This document shows positions 16,080-25,136 of a DNA stretch of 64,000 nucleotides, piece after piece. A program made the translations under genes and the position numbers. The stretch is taken from positions 310,001 through 374,000 of the forward strand of contig NZ_LJHV01000008.1 in the NCBI RefSeq assembly GCF_001296025.1, in the 5' to 3' direction. This DNA is from Porphyrobacter sp. AAP60. GTDB taxonomy: Bacteria > Pseudomonadota > Alphaproteobacteria > Sphingomonadales > Sphingomonadaceae. Each line of letters starts with the position of its first letter. The stretch's first letter is position 1. The notes below the pieces were generated by a model. The model was not told the DNA's origin. It did not search any database and saw nothing but the letters and a program-made list of their open reading frames with translations.

Positions 16080-17146
16080 TGCTGCCCGCAGGCTCCACCA
16101 TCGGGATTTTGGGCGGCGGCCAGCTTGGCCGGATGATGGCCGTGGCCGCCTTGCAGCTGGGCTACAGGGTGATCGGCTTTGCGCCTGAAGGCGACAATGT
16201 CGCAGCCGAAGCCTGCTCCGCCTTCATCACCGCCGATTGGGACGACAGCGCTGCGCTGTCGGAATTGGCGGCGCGCTGCGATGTGGTGTCATGGGAGTTT
16301 GAAAACGTGCCGCTGGCCACGGTCGCCGCCCTGCCGCAGGCGCTGCTTGCCTGCCCCTTGCGCGCGTTAGAGGTTGCGCAGGACCGTTTTCACGAGAAAC
16401 AATTCGTCGCAGACCTTGGCGGCGTGCCCGCGCCCTATGCCAGGGTTGAAAGCGGGGAGGACTTTGACGCCGCAATCATCCGCATCGGCACGCCCGGCAT
16501 CCTCAAGACCGCGCGCGATGGCTATGACGGCAAGGGCCAGTGGCGGGTCGGCTCGGCGCTCGAAGCTGGCGGCGTGCGCTTTCCCGGCGCGCCTTGCGTG
16601 TATGAAGGCTTCGTCACTTACGAGACTGAATTTTCAGTGATTCTGGTGCGCGGCAAGGACGGGGCGATCAGGTTCTGGGATTCCACCGCCAACCTTCACG
16701 AAGGCGGGATGCTGGCCCGCTCGATCCTGCCCGCAGGCGCTCTGGTCGAGGCGCAAGTGCCCGCCGCGCGCGAGCTTGCGGCCCGCACTGCCGATGCGCT
16801 GGGCTATGTCGGGGTGCTGACGCTGGAGTTCTTCGCCACCCGCAACGGCCCCGTTTTCAACGAGATGGCCCCGCGGGTGCACAATTCCGGCCACTGGACG
16901 ATCGAAGGCGCGGCCACCAGCCAGTTCGAAAACCATATTCGCGCCATTGCCGGTCTGCCGCTGGGCGGCACCAAGACCCGCTTTGCCGCGATCGAGATGC
17001 GCAATATCGTGGGCGATGCGTCCTTGACCGCGCACCAGATCCTGTCCGAGCCGGGCGAGCCGCACCTGCACCTTTACGGCAAGCGCGAAGTGCGCGAGGG
17101 GCGCAAGATGGGCCACGTCACCCGTGTGAGCCACGCCATTCGATGA
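16079..17146 (+). CDS. purK: 5-(carboxyamino)imidazole ribonucleotide synthase
   Basis: 355-residue ATP-grasp enzyme. STIGILGGGQLGRMMAVAA is the nucleotide-binding start and ILKTARDGYDGKGQWRV the ATP-grasp lysine loop. TLEFFATRNGPVFNEMAPRVHNSGHWTIEGAATSQFENHIRAI holds the Mg-binding Glu/Asn. Makes N5-CAIR from AIR, bicarbonate and ATP, feeding PurE. The ATG overlaps the purE stop (TGATG), so purEK are translationally coupled. Confidence 0.95.
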   Translation: MLPAGSTIGILGGGQLGRMMAVAALQLGYRVIGFAPEGDNVAAEACSAFITADWDDSAALSELAARCDVVSWEFENVPLATVAALPQALLACPLRALEVAQDRFHEKQFVADLGGVPAPYARVESGEDFDAAIIRIGTPGILKTARDGYDGKGQWRVGSALEAGGVRFPGAPCVYEGFVTYETEFSVILVRGKDGAIRFWDSTANLHEGGMLARSILPAGALVEAQVPAARELAARTADALGYVGVLTLEFFATRNGPVFNEMAPRVHNSGHWTIEGAATSQFENHIRAIAGLPLGGTKTRFAAIEMRNIVGDASLTAHQILSEPGEPHLHLYGKREVREGRKMGHVTRVSHAIR

Positions 17147-17156
17147 GCATGGGCCG

Positions 17157-17660
17157 ATGACACCCGAAATCGTTCTGATCTACGCCCGCGCCGCCAATGG
17201 CGCGATCGGCTATGACGGCGATCTGCCGTGGCGGCTGCCTGCCGACCTCAGGCATTTCAAGGCGCTCACCACCGGCAAGCCGATGATCATGGGCCGCAAG
17301 ACCTTTGAAAGCCTGCCCGGCCTGCTGCCCGGCCGCCGCCATATCGTGCTGTCGCGCCGCGATGATTTTGCGGCCGCGGGCGCGGAAATGGCCGGATCGG
17401 TCAAGGATGCACTGGCGCTGGCGGCCAAGGACAATGATAGCGGCGAAATCGCGGTGATTGGCGGGGCGGCGATCTATGACGTGTTCATGCCGCTCGCCCA
17501 CCGGATCGAACTCACGCAAATCCACGCCGACTATCAGGGCGATACCTTCATGGCTGAACCGGGCCGCGATTGGGTGCTGGAAGGGCGCGAGGATCACGCG
17601 GCAGAAGCTGCGCATCCGGCGTTCTCGTTCCTGACGTATCGCAGGGCGGTCGCGGTCTGA
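17157..17660 (+). CDS. folA: dihydrofolate reductase
   Basis: 167-residue chromosomal-type DHFR. IVLIYARAANGAIGYDGDLPWRLPADLRHFKALTTGKPMIMGRKTFESLP has the Met20-loop region, catalytic Asp (LPADLRHFK) and NADPH-binding GRKT; later IAVIGGAAIYDVFMPLAHRIELTQI. Reduces dihydrofolate to tetrahydrofolate. ATG 17157 lies 11 bp after purK; the stop overlaps ribF. Confidence 0.94.
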   Translation: MTPEIVLIYARAANGAIGYDGDLPWRLPADLRHFKALTTGKPMIMGRKTFESLPGLLPGRRHIVLSRRDDFAAAGAEMAGSVKDALALAAKDNDSGEIAVIGGAAIYDVFMPLAHRIELTQIHADYQGDTFMAEPGRDWVLEGREDHAAEAAHPAFSFLTYRRAVAV

Positions 17661-18595
17661 TGCGCTGGCTCGATCACCGCGATCCTGTGCCTGATGCGCT
17701 GCGGGGTGCCATCATCGCACTCGGCAATTTCGACGGCTTTCATCGCGGCCATCAGGCGGTTGCGGGCGAGGCGATCCGCTGGGCGCAGGCCGAGGGCTGC
17801 CCTTCGATCATCGCCACCTTCGATCCGCATCCGGTGCGTTTTTTCAAACCCGATGTTCCGCCTTTCCGGCTCACCACGCTGGAGCAGAGGCAGGAATTGT
17901 ATCTGGCCGCAGGCGCAACCGCGATGCTGGTGTTCCACTTCGATGCCGATCTGGCCGGCACCAGCGCCGAAGATTTCATCCGCGCCATCCTGATCGAACG
18001 CTTCGGCGCGCATGGCGTTGTGACCGGCGGCGATTTCACCTTCGGCAAGGGCGCCAAGGGGAACGTCGACCTGCTGCGGACGCTGGGCGGCGAACTGGGC
18101 CTGCAATCACGGGTGGTCGAACCAGTCGCCGACGGGGGCGAGGTGGTGTCCTCCAGCCGCATCCGCCAGGCCTTGCGTGACGGCGATCCGCAGCTAGCGG
18201 CGCAATGGCTCACCCGCCCCTTCGCGATTCGCGGCATTGTCGAACACGGCGACAAGCGCGGGCGCACCATCGGCTATCCCACCGCGAACCTCGCCATCGA
18301 CAGCTATCTGCGCCCGAAATACGGCATCTATGCCGTGAAGGGGCGCATCCTTGCGACGGGCGAAGTGCTGCAAGGTGCGGCCAATATCGGCATCCGCCCG
18401 CAGTTCGAACCGCCCAAGGAATTGCTCGAACCGTTCTTCTTCGACTTCTCCGGCGATCTCTACGGGCAGGAGATCGAAGTCGCCTTTCACCACTTCCTGC
18501 GCGGAGAGGCGAAGTTTGACGGGCTCGATGCGCTGATCGAACAGATGGACAAGGATTGCGCCGAAGCCCGCCGCCTTCTCTCTTCGTCATCCTGA
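17660..18595 (+). CDS. ribF: bifunctional riboflavin kinase / FAD synthetase
   Basis: 311 residues. The N-terminal adenylyltransferase has IALGNFDGFHRGHQAVA (nucleotidyl transferase HxGH-type) and TFDPHPVRFF; the linker SSSRIRQAL carries the SSxxR motif. The C-terminal flavokinase has GRTIGYPTANLAI, KYGIYAVKG and GQEIEVAFHHFLRGEAKFDGLDALIEQMDKD. Makes FMN and FAD, which suits the nearby ETF. ATG overlaps the folA stop. The last codons (Ser-Ser-Ser-stop) lie inside family B repeat copy 2. Confidence 0.95.
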   Translation: MRWLDHRDPVPDALRGAIIALGNFDGFHRGHQAVAGEAIRWAQAEGCPSIIATFDPHPVRFFKPDVPPFRLTTLEQRQELYLAAGATAMLVFHFDADLAGTSAEDFIRAILIERFGAHGVVTGGDFTFGKGAKGNVDLLRTLGGELGLQSRVVEPVADGGEVVSSSRIRQALRDGDPQLAAQWLTRPFAIRGIVEHGDKRGRTIGYPTANLAIDSYLRPKYGIYAVKGRILATGEVLQGAANIGIRPQFEPPKELLEPFFFDFSGDLYGQEIEVAFHHFLRGEAKFDGLDALIEQMDKDCAEARRLLSSSS

Positions 18596-18676
18596 ACTCG
18601 TTTCAGGATCCATTTGGCCCCAATAACCGCCGCTTGAAGCCGAGGAATGGATGCTGAAACAAGTTCAGCATGACGA
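18583..18676. repeat. dispersed inverted-repeat element, family B (copy 2)
   Basis: 94-bp element. Left end TTCGTCATCCTGAACTCG starts at 18583; the right end CTGAAACAAGTTCAGCATGA ends about 18676. It closely matches copy 1 at 7127-7221. The left end overlaps the last four codons of ribF, so the element supplies that gene's stop codon. It fills most of the ribF-ileS gap. Confidence 0.8.
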
Positions 18677-18740
18677 GAAAGGGACGTTGTGCGCGCAAAC
18701 ACTTTATCGCAGGCTCCAATTGCCCTAACGGCGCGAGCCT

Positions 18741-21700
18741 ATGTCTGACGAAACCAAGCGCGATTACCGGGACACCGTCTTCCTGCCGAAGACCGATTTC
18801 CCCATGAAGGCCGGCCTCCCACAGAAGGAGCCGGGCATTGCCGCGCGCTGGGAGCAGATCGGGCTGTATAACGCCCTGCGCGATGCGCGGCGCGGGCGCG
18901 AGAAGTTCATCCTCCACGATGGCCCGCCCTATGCCAATGGCGACATGCATATCGGCCATGCGCTCAACCATATCCTGAAAGACATGGTCTGCCGCACCCA
19001 GAACCTACTGGGCCGTGATGCGCCTTACGTGCCGGGCTGGGACTGCCACGGCCTGCCGATCGAATGGAAGGTCGAGGAACAATACCGCAAGAAGAAGCTG
19101 AACAAGGACGAAGTCCCCGCGGCGGAGTTCCGCGCCGAATGCCGCGCTTACGCCCAAAATTGGGTGGATGTGCAGCGCGAGCAGCTCAAACGGCTGGGCA
19201 TCATGGGTGATTGGAGCAATCCCTACCTGACCATGGATCCGCAGGCCGAAGGCACGATTGTCGCCGAACTGCTGAAGTTTGCCGAGGCCGGAAACCTCTA
19301 TCGCGGATCCAAGCCGGTGATGTGGTCCCCGGTCGAAAAGACCGCGCTGGCCGAGGCGGAGGTCGAATACGAGGACATCACCTCGACCCAGATCGACGTG
19401 GCCTTCGAGATCGTGGAATCGCCGATCCCCGAGCTGGTCGGCGCGCACGCGGTGATCTGGACGACGACGCCGTGGACGATCCCGGTCAACCAGGCTTTGG
19501 CCTATGGGCCGGAGGTTGAGTATTGCACTGTCGGCTTCGGTGTTGGGACAGTTGGATGGGGCCCACAACAACGACCCAGTGACTATCCTGTCCTAAACAA
19601 TTTGATGGGCGCCCGCTTCCTCGTGGCCCGTCCTTTAATCCATGAACTTGCCAAGAGACTGTCTACTTATTTGACAAGCCTATTGGCTGAGAGTGGTGCA
19701 GGGACAATCACACTCGCACCGCACATTGAGATGTCTTTCAAAGGCGCAGACCTTGCCGGCACCCTCGCCCGCCACCCGATGCACCATCTCGGCGGGTTTT
19801 ACGCCGCGCCGCGCCCGCTGCTCCCCGGCGACTTCGTCACCACCGACAGCGGCACCGGCCTCGTCCACATGGCGCCCGATCACGGCGAGGACGACTTCGA
19901 CCTGTGCAAATCGGCAGGCATCAACCCCGTCTTCGCGGTGATGGACGACGGCCGCTACCGCGACGACTGGCAATGGCTGGGCGGTGCGGATGAGCGGCGC
20001 ATGAGCGTCATCAACCCCAAGTTCAACGCGCCCGACGGGCCGATCTGTTCGGACCTGCGCGAAACCGGCGCGCTGCTCGCGGCGAGCGCGGACTACGCGC
20101 ACTCCTACCCCCACTCGTGGCGCTCCAAGGCCAAGGTGATCTTCCGCTGCACCCCGCAGTGGTTTGTGCCGATGGACCGGGTGATGGAGTGGATCGAGCC
20201 CAAGACCCGTGCGGAAAAGGGCTGGGAAAACGAGGGCGGCGCAATCGACCCGACCGAGGAAACCCTCTGCGCCTCGCCCACCCTGCGCGAGCGTGCGGTG
20301 GAGGAAATCCAGCGCGTGGAATTCATCCCCGAAAAGGGCCGCAACCGCATCGGCGCGATGGTCGAGGGGCGGCCCGACTGGGTGCTCTCCCGCCAGCGCG
20401 CATGGGGCGTGCCGATCACGCTGTTCGTGCGGCCCGATGGCACCTATCTGCAAGACGCCGAGGTAAACCACCGCATTGTCGCCGCTGTCATGCAGGAAGG
20501 CGTCGATGCCTGGGACGAGGCGCGCAAGGCGGAATATCTCGGCGCGGCGCACAACCCCGATGACTGGGAAATGGTCACCGACATTCTCGACGTGTGGTTC
20601 GATAGCGGCTGCACCCATGCCTTCGTGCTCGAATCCGGGCGCTGGCCGGACCTGACATGGCCCGCCAACCTCTACCTCGAAGGCAGCGACCAGCATCGCG
20701 GCTGGTTCCAGTCCTCGCTGCTGCAATCCTGCGCCACGCGGGGCCGCGCGCCATACGATCAGGTGCTGACCCACGGCTTCACGATGGATGCCAAGGGCAA
20801 GAAGATGTCCAAGAGCCTCGGCAATACCATCAGTCCGGTCACGGTGATGGAGCAGACCGGCGCGGACATCATCCGGTTGTGGGCGCTTTCGGTCGACTTC
20901 ACCGAGGATCACCGCATCGGTGACGAGATCCTCAAGGGCGTCGGCGACCAGTATCGCAAGCTGCGCAACACCTTCCGCTACCTATTGGGCGCGCTCGACG
21001 GGTTTGTGGGCGACATGAGCGACGGCGGGGCACTGCCGGAGCTGGAAGTCTATGTCCTCGCGCTGCTGAGCGAACTCGACGCGAAGCTGAAGGCGGCGGC
21101 GGAAAGCTACGACTTCAACCTCTACACCCGCCTGCTGGTCGATTTCTGCAATGAAGACCTCAGCGCCTTCTACTTCGATATCCGCAAGGATTCGCTCTAT
21201 TGCGACGGGCCGGATAGCGTGACGCGCAATGCCTATCGCACCGTGCTCGATCTCCTGTTCCACGCGCTGATCCGCTACGCCGCGCCGGTGCTGGTGTTCA
21301 CGGCGGAGGAAGTGTGGCTGACCCGCTATCCCGCAGATGGCGAGGCGGACGAGGACGGCCAGCGGGGCTCTGTCCACCTGCTCGAATGGCCCAGTGTTCT
21401 GGGTGTGCGCGCCGATGCCGCCAAGTGGGGAGCGCTGCGGGCGCTGCGGGATCAGGTCAACGAAGCCATCGAACCGCTGCGGCGCGACAAGACGATCCGC
21501 TCCAGCCTCGAAGCCGAAGTCGTGGTGCCAGCCAGCGCCGTGCCGGAAGGCGTGACAGACGCGGCTCTGGCCGAATTGTTCATCACCGCGACAGTGACGC
21601 GGGGGCAAGGCGAAGGCGTGACTGTAACCAAGACCACCCACCACAAATGCGGCCGCTGCTGGCGGCTGCTGCCCGACGTTGCCGAAGAGGCTGCGCTGTG

Positions 21701-21746
21701 CGGGCGCTGTGATGATGTGGTCGCCGTGCTGGATACAGCAGCATGA
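18741..21746 (+). CDS. ileS: isoleucine--tRNA ligase
   Basis: 1001-residue class I aminoacyl-tRNA synthetase. HIGH at residues 70-73 in ANGDMHIGHALNHILKDM, the editing (CP1) domain at about 210-430, WFDSGCTHAFVLES, KMSKS at about 688-692, an anticodon-binding domain, and a C-terminal zinc finger CGRCWRL...CGRC. Charges tRNA-Ile and hydrolyses misformed Val-tRNA. Residues about 259-335 are encoded by a distinctly less GC-rich stretch (separate entry). Its last base quartet overlaps lspA, the classic ileS-lspA coupling. Confidence 0.95.
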   Translation: MSDETKRDYRDTVFLPKTDFPMKAGLPQKEPGIAARWEQIGLYNALRDARRGREKFILHDGPPYANGDMHIGHALNHILKDMVCRTQNLLGRDAPYVPGWDCHGLPIEWKVEEQYRKKKLNKDEVPAAEFRAECRAYAQNWVDVQREQLKRLGIMGDWSNPYLTMDPQAEGTIVAELLKFAEAGNLYRGSKPVMWSPVEKTALAEAEVEYEDITSTQIDVAFEIVESPIPELVGAHAVIWTTTPWTIPVNQALAYGPEVEYCTVGFGVGTVGWGPQQRPSDYPVLNNLMGARFLVARPLIHELAKRLSTYLTSLLAESGAGTITLAPHIEMSFKGADLAGTLARHPMHHLGGFYAAPRPLLPGDFVTTDSGTGLVHMAPDHGEDDFDLCKSAGINPVFAVMDDGRYRDDWQWLGGADERRMSVINPKFNAPDGPICSDLRETGALLAASADYAHSYPHSWRSKAKVIFRCTPQWFVPMDRVMEWIEPKTRAEKGWENEGGAIDPTEETLCASPTLRERAVEEIQRVEFIPEKGRNRIGAMVEGRPDWVLSRQRAWGVPITLFVRPDGTYLQDAEVNHRIVAAVMQEGVDAWDEARKAEYLGAAHNPDDWEMVTDILDVWFDSGCTHAFVLESGRWPDLTWPANLYLEGSDQHRGWFQSSLLQSCATRGRAPYDQVLTHGFTMDAKGKKMSKSLGNTISPVTVMEQTGADIIRLWALSVDFTEDHRIGDEILKGVGDQYRKLRNTFRYLLGALDGFVGDMSDGGALPELEVYVLALLSELDAKLKAAAESYDFNLYTRLLVDFCNEDLSAFYFDIRKDSLYCDGPDSVTRNAYRTVLDLLFHALIRYAAPVLVFTAEEVWLTRYPADGEADEDGQRGSVHLLEWPSVLGVRADAAKWGALRALRDQVNEAIEPLRRDKTIRSSLEAEVVVPASAVPEGVTDAALAELFITATVTRGQGEGVTVTKTTHHKCGRCWRLLPDVAEEAALCGRCDDVVAVLDTAA
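19516..19746 (+). other. low-GC compositional patch inside ileS
   Basis: The segment encoding residues about 259-335 of IleRS uses AT-ending codons rarely seen in the rest of the gene. Counting 19561-19740 gives 91 G/C of 180 (about 51%), whereas flanking coding lines are visibly 65-75%. The reading frame is intact. The encoded stretch (VGFGVGTVGWGPQQRPSDYP...) lies in the editing-domain region, where other IleRS sequences vary in length. Local recombination with foreign ileS DNA, or a relaxed surface loop, are both possible. Confidence 0.65.
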
Positions 21747-22279
21747 GCGGTCTTCTCACCCGCAACCGCTTGATCGGCCTTGCGCTCGCCGCCTTCATTG
21801 CGGTGATCGATCAGGTGGTGAAGTGGTATGTTACCGGCCCGCTGGCACTCCGCCAGGTCGGCAATATCGATCTGCTGCCCTTTTTCGATCTCACCTATAC
21901 CGAAAACCGCGGAATATCGCTCGGCATGTTGCAGGCAACCAACATGGAAACCCGTTGGCTGCTGGTGCTGATGACGGGCGTGATCGCGGTGGTGGTGCTG
22001 GTGTGGATGATGCGTGAAAAGCGTTTGGGCGATATCACCGGCCTCGCGCTGATTCTGGGCGGGGCGATCGGCAATATCCGTGATCGCTATCTGTTCGGCT
22101 ATGTCATCGATTTTGCCGACTTCCATATCGGCGATTTCCGCCCGTTCCTGATCTTCAACATCGCCGATGCCGCGATTACCATCGGCGTCGTCATAATCCT
22201 TGCCCGCAGCCTGTTCGTGCGCGACAAGGACGCAACCGAAACCGGGGATGTGTCCCGTGGAGAGCCCAAAGATGCGTAA
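21743..22279 (+). CDS. lspA: lipoprotein signal peptidase (signal peptidase II)
   Basis: 178-residue inner-membrane aspartyl protease with four predicted helices. The two catalytic Asp motifs are GGAIGNIRDRYLFGYVIDF and FNIADAAITIGV; an N-terminal IDQVVKWYV and TENRGISLGML are also typical. Cleaves the signal peptide of lipid-modified prolipoproteins such as the DUF3035 protein next door. ATG overlaps the ileS stop; the stop overlaps the next gene by 8 bp. Confidence 0.95.
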   Translation: MSGLLTRNRLIGLALAAFIAVIDQVVKWYVTGPLALRQVGNIDLLPFFDLTYTENRGISLGMLQATNMETRWLLVLMTGVIAVVVLVWMMREKRLGDITGLALILGGAIGNIRDRYLFGYVIDFADFHIGDFRPFLIFNIADAAITIGVVIILARSLFVRDKDATETGDVSRGEPKDA

Positions 22280-22685
22280 GTTTGCACCCGTAATCCTGCT
22301 GGCCGGTGCCTCGGCAATGCTGGCTGCCTGTGGCGGCGGCGGCGGCGTGTTCAATCGTGAGCGTCCCGATGAATTCGCCGTGCAGCGGCAGGCGCCGCTG
22401 GTGGTGCCGCCCGATTTCAGCCTCACCCCGCCCGCCCCCGGCGCGCCGCGCCCGAACGAAGGTGCCGCATCGGAGCAAGCGCTTGAAGCCCTGTTCGGCG
22501 GCCCGGCAGCCCGCAGCCGGATCGAAGCGAGCGTGATCGACCGCGCCGGAAGTGCCGCGCCTGGCATCCGTAGCCAGGTGGGCGATACCGGCACCAACAC
22601 GGTCGCCAAGGGCCGCGTCACCCGCGACATCATCGCCGCGCCGGAAGGTGACGGCCAGTCGGCTTCAACGGTTATACCTTCTTGA
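22272..22685 (+). CDS. DUF3035 lipoprotein (BamF-like)
   Basis: 137-residue small lipoprotein. Signal peptide MRKFAPVILLAGASAMLAAC has a clear lipobox ending at Cys20. The family hallmark PDEFAVQRQAPLVVPPDFSLTPP follows. DUF3035 proteins have been associated with the alphaproteobacterial outer-membrane BAM complex as BamF; its role here is by family only. The start was moved to ATG 22272, 8 bp inside lspA, because the signal peptide begins there. The lspA-DUF3035 pair probably matures one by the other. Confidence 0.85.
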   Translation: MRKFAPVILLAGASAMLAACGGGGGVFNRERPDEFAVQRQAPLVVPPDFSLTPPAPGAPRPNEGAASEQALEALFGGPAARSRIEASVIDRAGSAAPGIRSQVGDTGTNTVAKGRVTRDIIAAPEGDGQSASTVIPS

Positions 22686-22689
22686 TTTG

Positions 22690-22741
22690 CGCGCGCCCCT
22701 CCGGGCGCGCGACTTCCTCGCTCATGCGACCTTGCGGTCGC
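22690..22741 (+). terminator. GC-rich hairpins after DUF3035 gene (repeat family E)
   Basis: Two stacked hairpins follow the stop at 22685. The first is a 9-bp stem with a CTCC loop (22690-22711); the second is GCGACC-TTGC-GGTCGC (22726-22741). TCCTCGCTCATGCGACCT (22715-22732) recurs with one change at 25028-25045 after the ompA-like gene, so this is a small shared 3'-end element. No T-run follows; termination is plausible but unproven. Confidence 0.5.
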
Positions 22742-22801
22742 TGCGCAACCGTTTCTTGCACTGATCTGAGGTGTCGGAGACGAAGGCTGTTGAGCTCTAC
22801 G

Positions 22802-24109
22802 CTAGTCCCCGCCCTCGGTAATCCCGCTCACCAGCAGCTTGTCGATCCGGCGGCCATCCATGTCGATGACTTCGAATCGCCAGCCCTGATCGGTGAAATG
22901 CTCACCTTCGGCCGGCAATTTCTTCAGCACCGACAGGGCATAACCTGCCGCTGTGCCGAATTCGCGATCCTCGCCATAATCCAGCCCCAGCCGGTCGGCC
23001 AGCGCATCGGCGGATAGTGATCCCGACACCAGCAAGGATCCGTCCTCGCGTTCCACCACCGAAGGCAGATCGCCATCATCGGAATCGCTGGCAAAATTGC
23101 CGACAATCGCAGTCAGCAGGTCGACCGGGGTAATGATCCCTTCGAAGTGGCCATATTCGTCGGTCACCGCCGCCATCGCCACTTCGGACGATTGCAGCAC
23201 CCGCAGCGCGTCCATCGCGTCAAGCTGATCGGGCACCACCTCGACGCGGCGCATCATCGCGCGGATGGAAACCGGCGTGCCCGCCACCAGCGCCGCCAGC
23301 ACATCGCGCACCTTGACCACGCCAAGGATCGAATCGGGCGAGCCTTCGCCCACCGGCAGCAAGGAATGCGAGCTGTCCTCGATCGTCTCGCGGATTTCAG
23401 CCAGATCGGCATCGGCCTCGATCCAGTCCACTTCGGTGCGCGGGGTCATCATTTCGCGCACGGGGCGCTCTGCCAGACGCACCACGCCGGTCAGGATCTG
23501 GCGCTGTTCATCCTCGATCACACCGGATCGGGTCGCTTCGGCAAAGATCATTTGCAGCTCTTCTGCGGTGACCGATGGCTCGCCCGTGCGGCGGATGCCG
23601 AACAGGCGGATGATCGCCGCCGAACTGGAATCGAGCAGCCACACCAGCGGTGCCGCCGCGCGCGACAGCAGCGACATCGGCAAGGCCATGATCATCGCCA
23701 GCGGCACCGCGTTGCGCAAGGCAAGCTGCTTGGGCACCAGTTCGCCCACCACAACACTGAGGTAGGTGGTCAGCGCGATGACAACGGCAAACCCCGCCTC
23801 GCTGGCATATTGTGCGGGCAAGCCCAGTGCCATCAGCCGCTCGCCGGTCGGCCCGCCCAGACTTGCCCCGGAATAGGCACCGGCAATAATCCCGATCAGG
23901 GTAATGCCGATCTGCACGGTCGAAAGGAACTTGCCCGGGTCAGCCGCCAGCCGGATCGCCATCCGCGCAGCGGCCGATCCGCCTTCCGCCTTTGCCTCAA
24001 GCGCACTGGTCTTGGCAGACACGATCGCCAGTTCGGACATGGCGAACACACCGTTTATCAGAACGAGTCCGACGATGATGAACAGGTCGGTTACAGGAAA
24101 TGGTGTCAC
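22802..24109 (-). CDS. HlyC/CorC-family (CNNM) membrane transporter-like protein
   Basis: 435 residues. The DUF21/CNNM membrane domain covers about 1-200 with MSELAIVSAKTSALEAKAEGGSAAARMAIRLA and a QIGITLIGIIAGAYSG helix. Two CBS domains follow (VREMMTPRTEVDWIEADADLAEI and VKVRDVLAALVAGTPVSIRAMMRRVEVVPD), then a C-terminal CorC_HlyC domain. Members are divalent-cation (Mg/Co) exporters or regulators; the old name hemolysin is misleading. Single gene, divergent from the OmpA-like gene. Confidence 0.88.
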   Translation of the reverse strand: MTPFPVTDLFIIVGLVLINGVFAMSELAIVSAKTSALEAKAEGGSAAARMAIRLAADPGKFLSTVQIGITLIGIIAGAYSGASLGGPTGERLMALGLPAQYASEAGFAVVIALTTYLSVVVGELVPKQLALRNAVPLAMIMALPMSLLSRAAAPLVWLLDSSSAAIIRLFGIRRTGEPSVTAEELQMIFAEATRSGVIEDEQRQILTGVVRLAERPVREMMTPRTEVDWIEADADLAEIRETIEDSSHSLLPVGEGSPDSILGVVKVRDVLAALVAGTPVSIRAMMRRVEVVPDQLDAMDALRVLQSSEVAMAAVTDEYGHFEGIITPVDLLTAIVGNFASDSDDGDLPSVVEREDGSLLVSGSLSADALADRLGLDYGEDREFGTAAGYALSVLKKLPAEGEHFTDQGWRFEVIDMDGRRIDKLLVSGITEGGD

Positions 24110-24302
24110 CCTTTTCCGCTAGCACAAACGCGCTATCTTGCCACCCAAACATCTATGGTAATGGAACATCCGTGAATGCGGCGACTTTGCGTTCATGCGA
24201 GGTGAAGGTGGCGAGGGCCATCAGCCCGTCGCACGCCCCGTTCACCCTGTCGCCGTTCAGGCGCCATGGCATGGTCGGCAATTGAAGATAGGGAGAATTA
24301 TC

Positions 24303-24998
24303 ATGACATTTTCACGGATTTTGCTGTCTGGAACAGCCGCGCTTGCGCTGCTTGGCACCAGCGCCTGCGTTACTGACCCGAACACGGGCGAAAAGAAGAT
24401 TTCGCGCACTGCGATCGGCACCGGCCTCGGCGGCACGCTCGGCTATCTGCTCGGCGGCGCGATCGGCGGCGATACCGGGCGCATCATCGGCGCGGGCATC
24501 GGCGGTTCGGCCGGCGCAGTGCTTGGCAAGCAGTATGACGACCAGATCAAGGAACTGAAGGAACAGACCGCCGGCAGCGGCGTGGATGTGGAAGAAGTGG
24601 GCGATCAGGATGCGATCCTTGTCCGCCTGCCTGATGGCGTCACCTTCGCCACCGGCTCGGCTTCGATCAACCCCGGCTTTCTCGACACGCTCAACAACGT
24701 TGCCGAAAGCCTGATCCGTTATCCGAACAGCCTGATCGACGTTTACGGGTTCACCGACACGACCGGTTCGCCCGCTGTAAACCAGCGCCTGTCGGAACAG
24801 CGCGCGCAGGCAGTGGCAGATTACCTTGCCGCACGCGGCGTAGCCCGGTCACGCATGGCGACGCAGGGTTTTGGCGAGCAGTATGATTATCTGCGCGTGA
24901 AGACCGGCGACAATGTCAACGAACCGATGAACCGCCGCGTTGAAATCAAGATCATCCCGGTCAGCCAGGACGATGTAAACGCCGCGCGCGGGAACTGA
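24303..24998 (+). CDS. OmpA-family outer-membrane protein with glycine-zipper segment
   Basis: 231 residues. Signal MTFSRILLSGTAALALLGTSAC (the lipobox is weak, with Thr at -3). A Gly-zipper stretch of about 40 residues (GTGLGGTLGYLLGGAIGGDT...) may insert in membrane. The OmpA-like peptidoglycan-binding domain (about 105-230) has FATGSASINPGFLDTLNNVA, YGFTDTTGSPAVNQRLSEQR and NRRVEIKI. It probably links outer membrane to cell wall. GGGAGA precedes ATG 24303. Confidence 0.88.
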   Translation: MTFSRILLSGTAALALLGTSACVTDPNTGEKKISRTAIGTGLGGTLGYLLGGAIGGDTGRIIGAGIGGSAGAVLGKQYDDQIKELKEQTAGSGVDVEEVGDQDAILVRLPDGVTFATGSASINPGFLDTLNNVAESLIRYPNSLIDVYGFTDTTGSPAVNQRLSEQRAQAVADYLAARGVARSRMATQGFGEQYDYLRVKTGDNVNEPMNRRVEIKIIPVSQDDVNAARGN

Positions 24999-25027
24999 TG
25001 ATTTCGGGGGCGCCCCCGCGCCCCCGA

Positions 25028-25105
25028 TCCTCGCTCACGCGACCTGTCGTTCGCATCGCTGCGGGCGCGCGGTCGCGCTTGCGGGCTGCCCGAATGGGCA
25101 GCCCG
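25028..25105. terminator. hairpin terminator between ompA-like and cysQ-like genes
   Basis: CGGGCTGCCC (25082-25091), loop GAAT, GGGCAGCCCG (25096-25105) form a perfect 10-bp stem followed by TTTGCGTTCT. Upstream, TCCTCGCTCACGCGACCT (25028-25045) repeats the family E sequence at 22715. Located between convergent genes ending at 24998 and 25137, it can serve both strands. Confidence 0.65.
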
Positions 25106-25136
25106 TTTGCGTTCTGCACCAGACACCAGGAACGGA

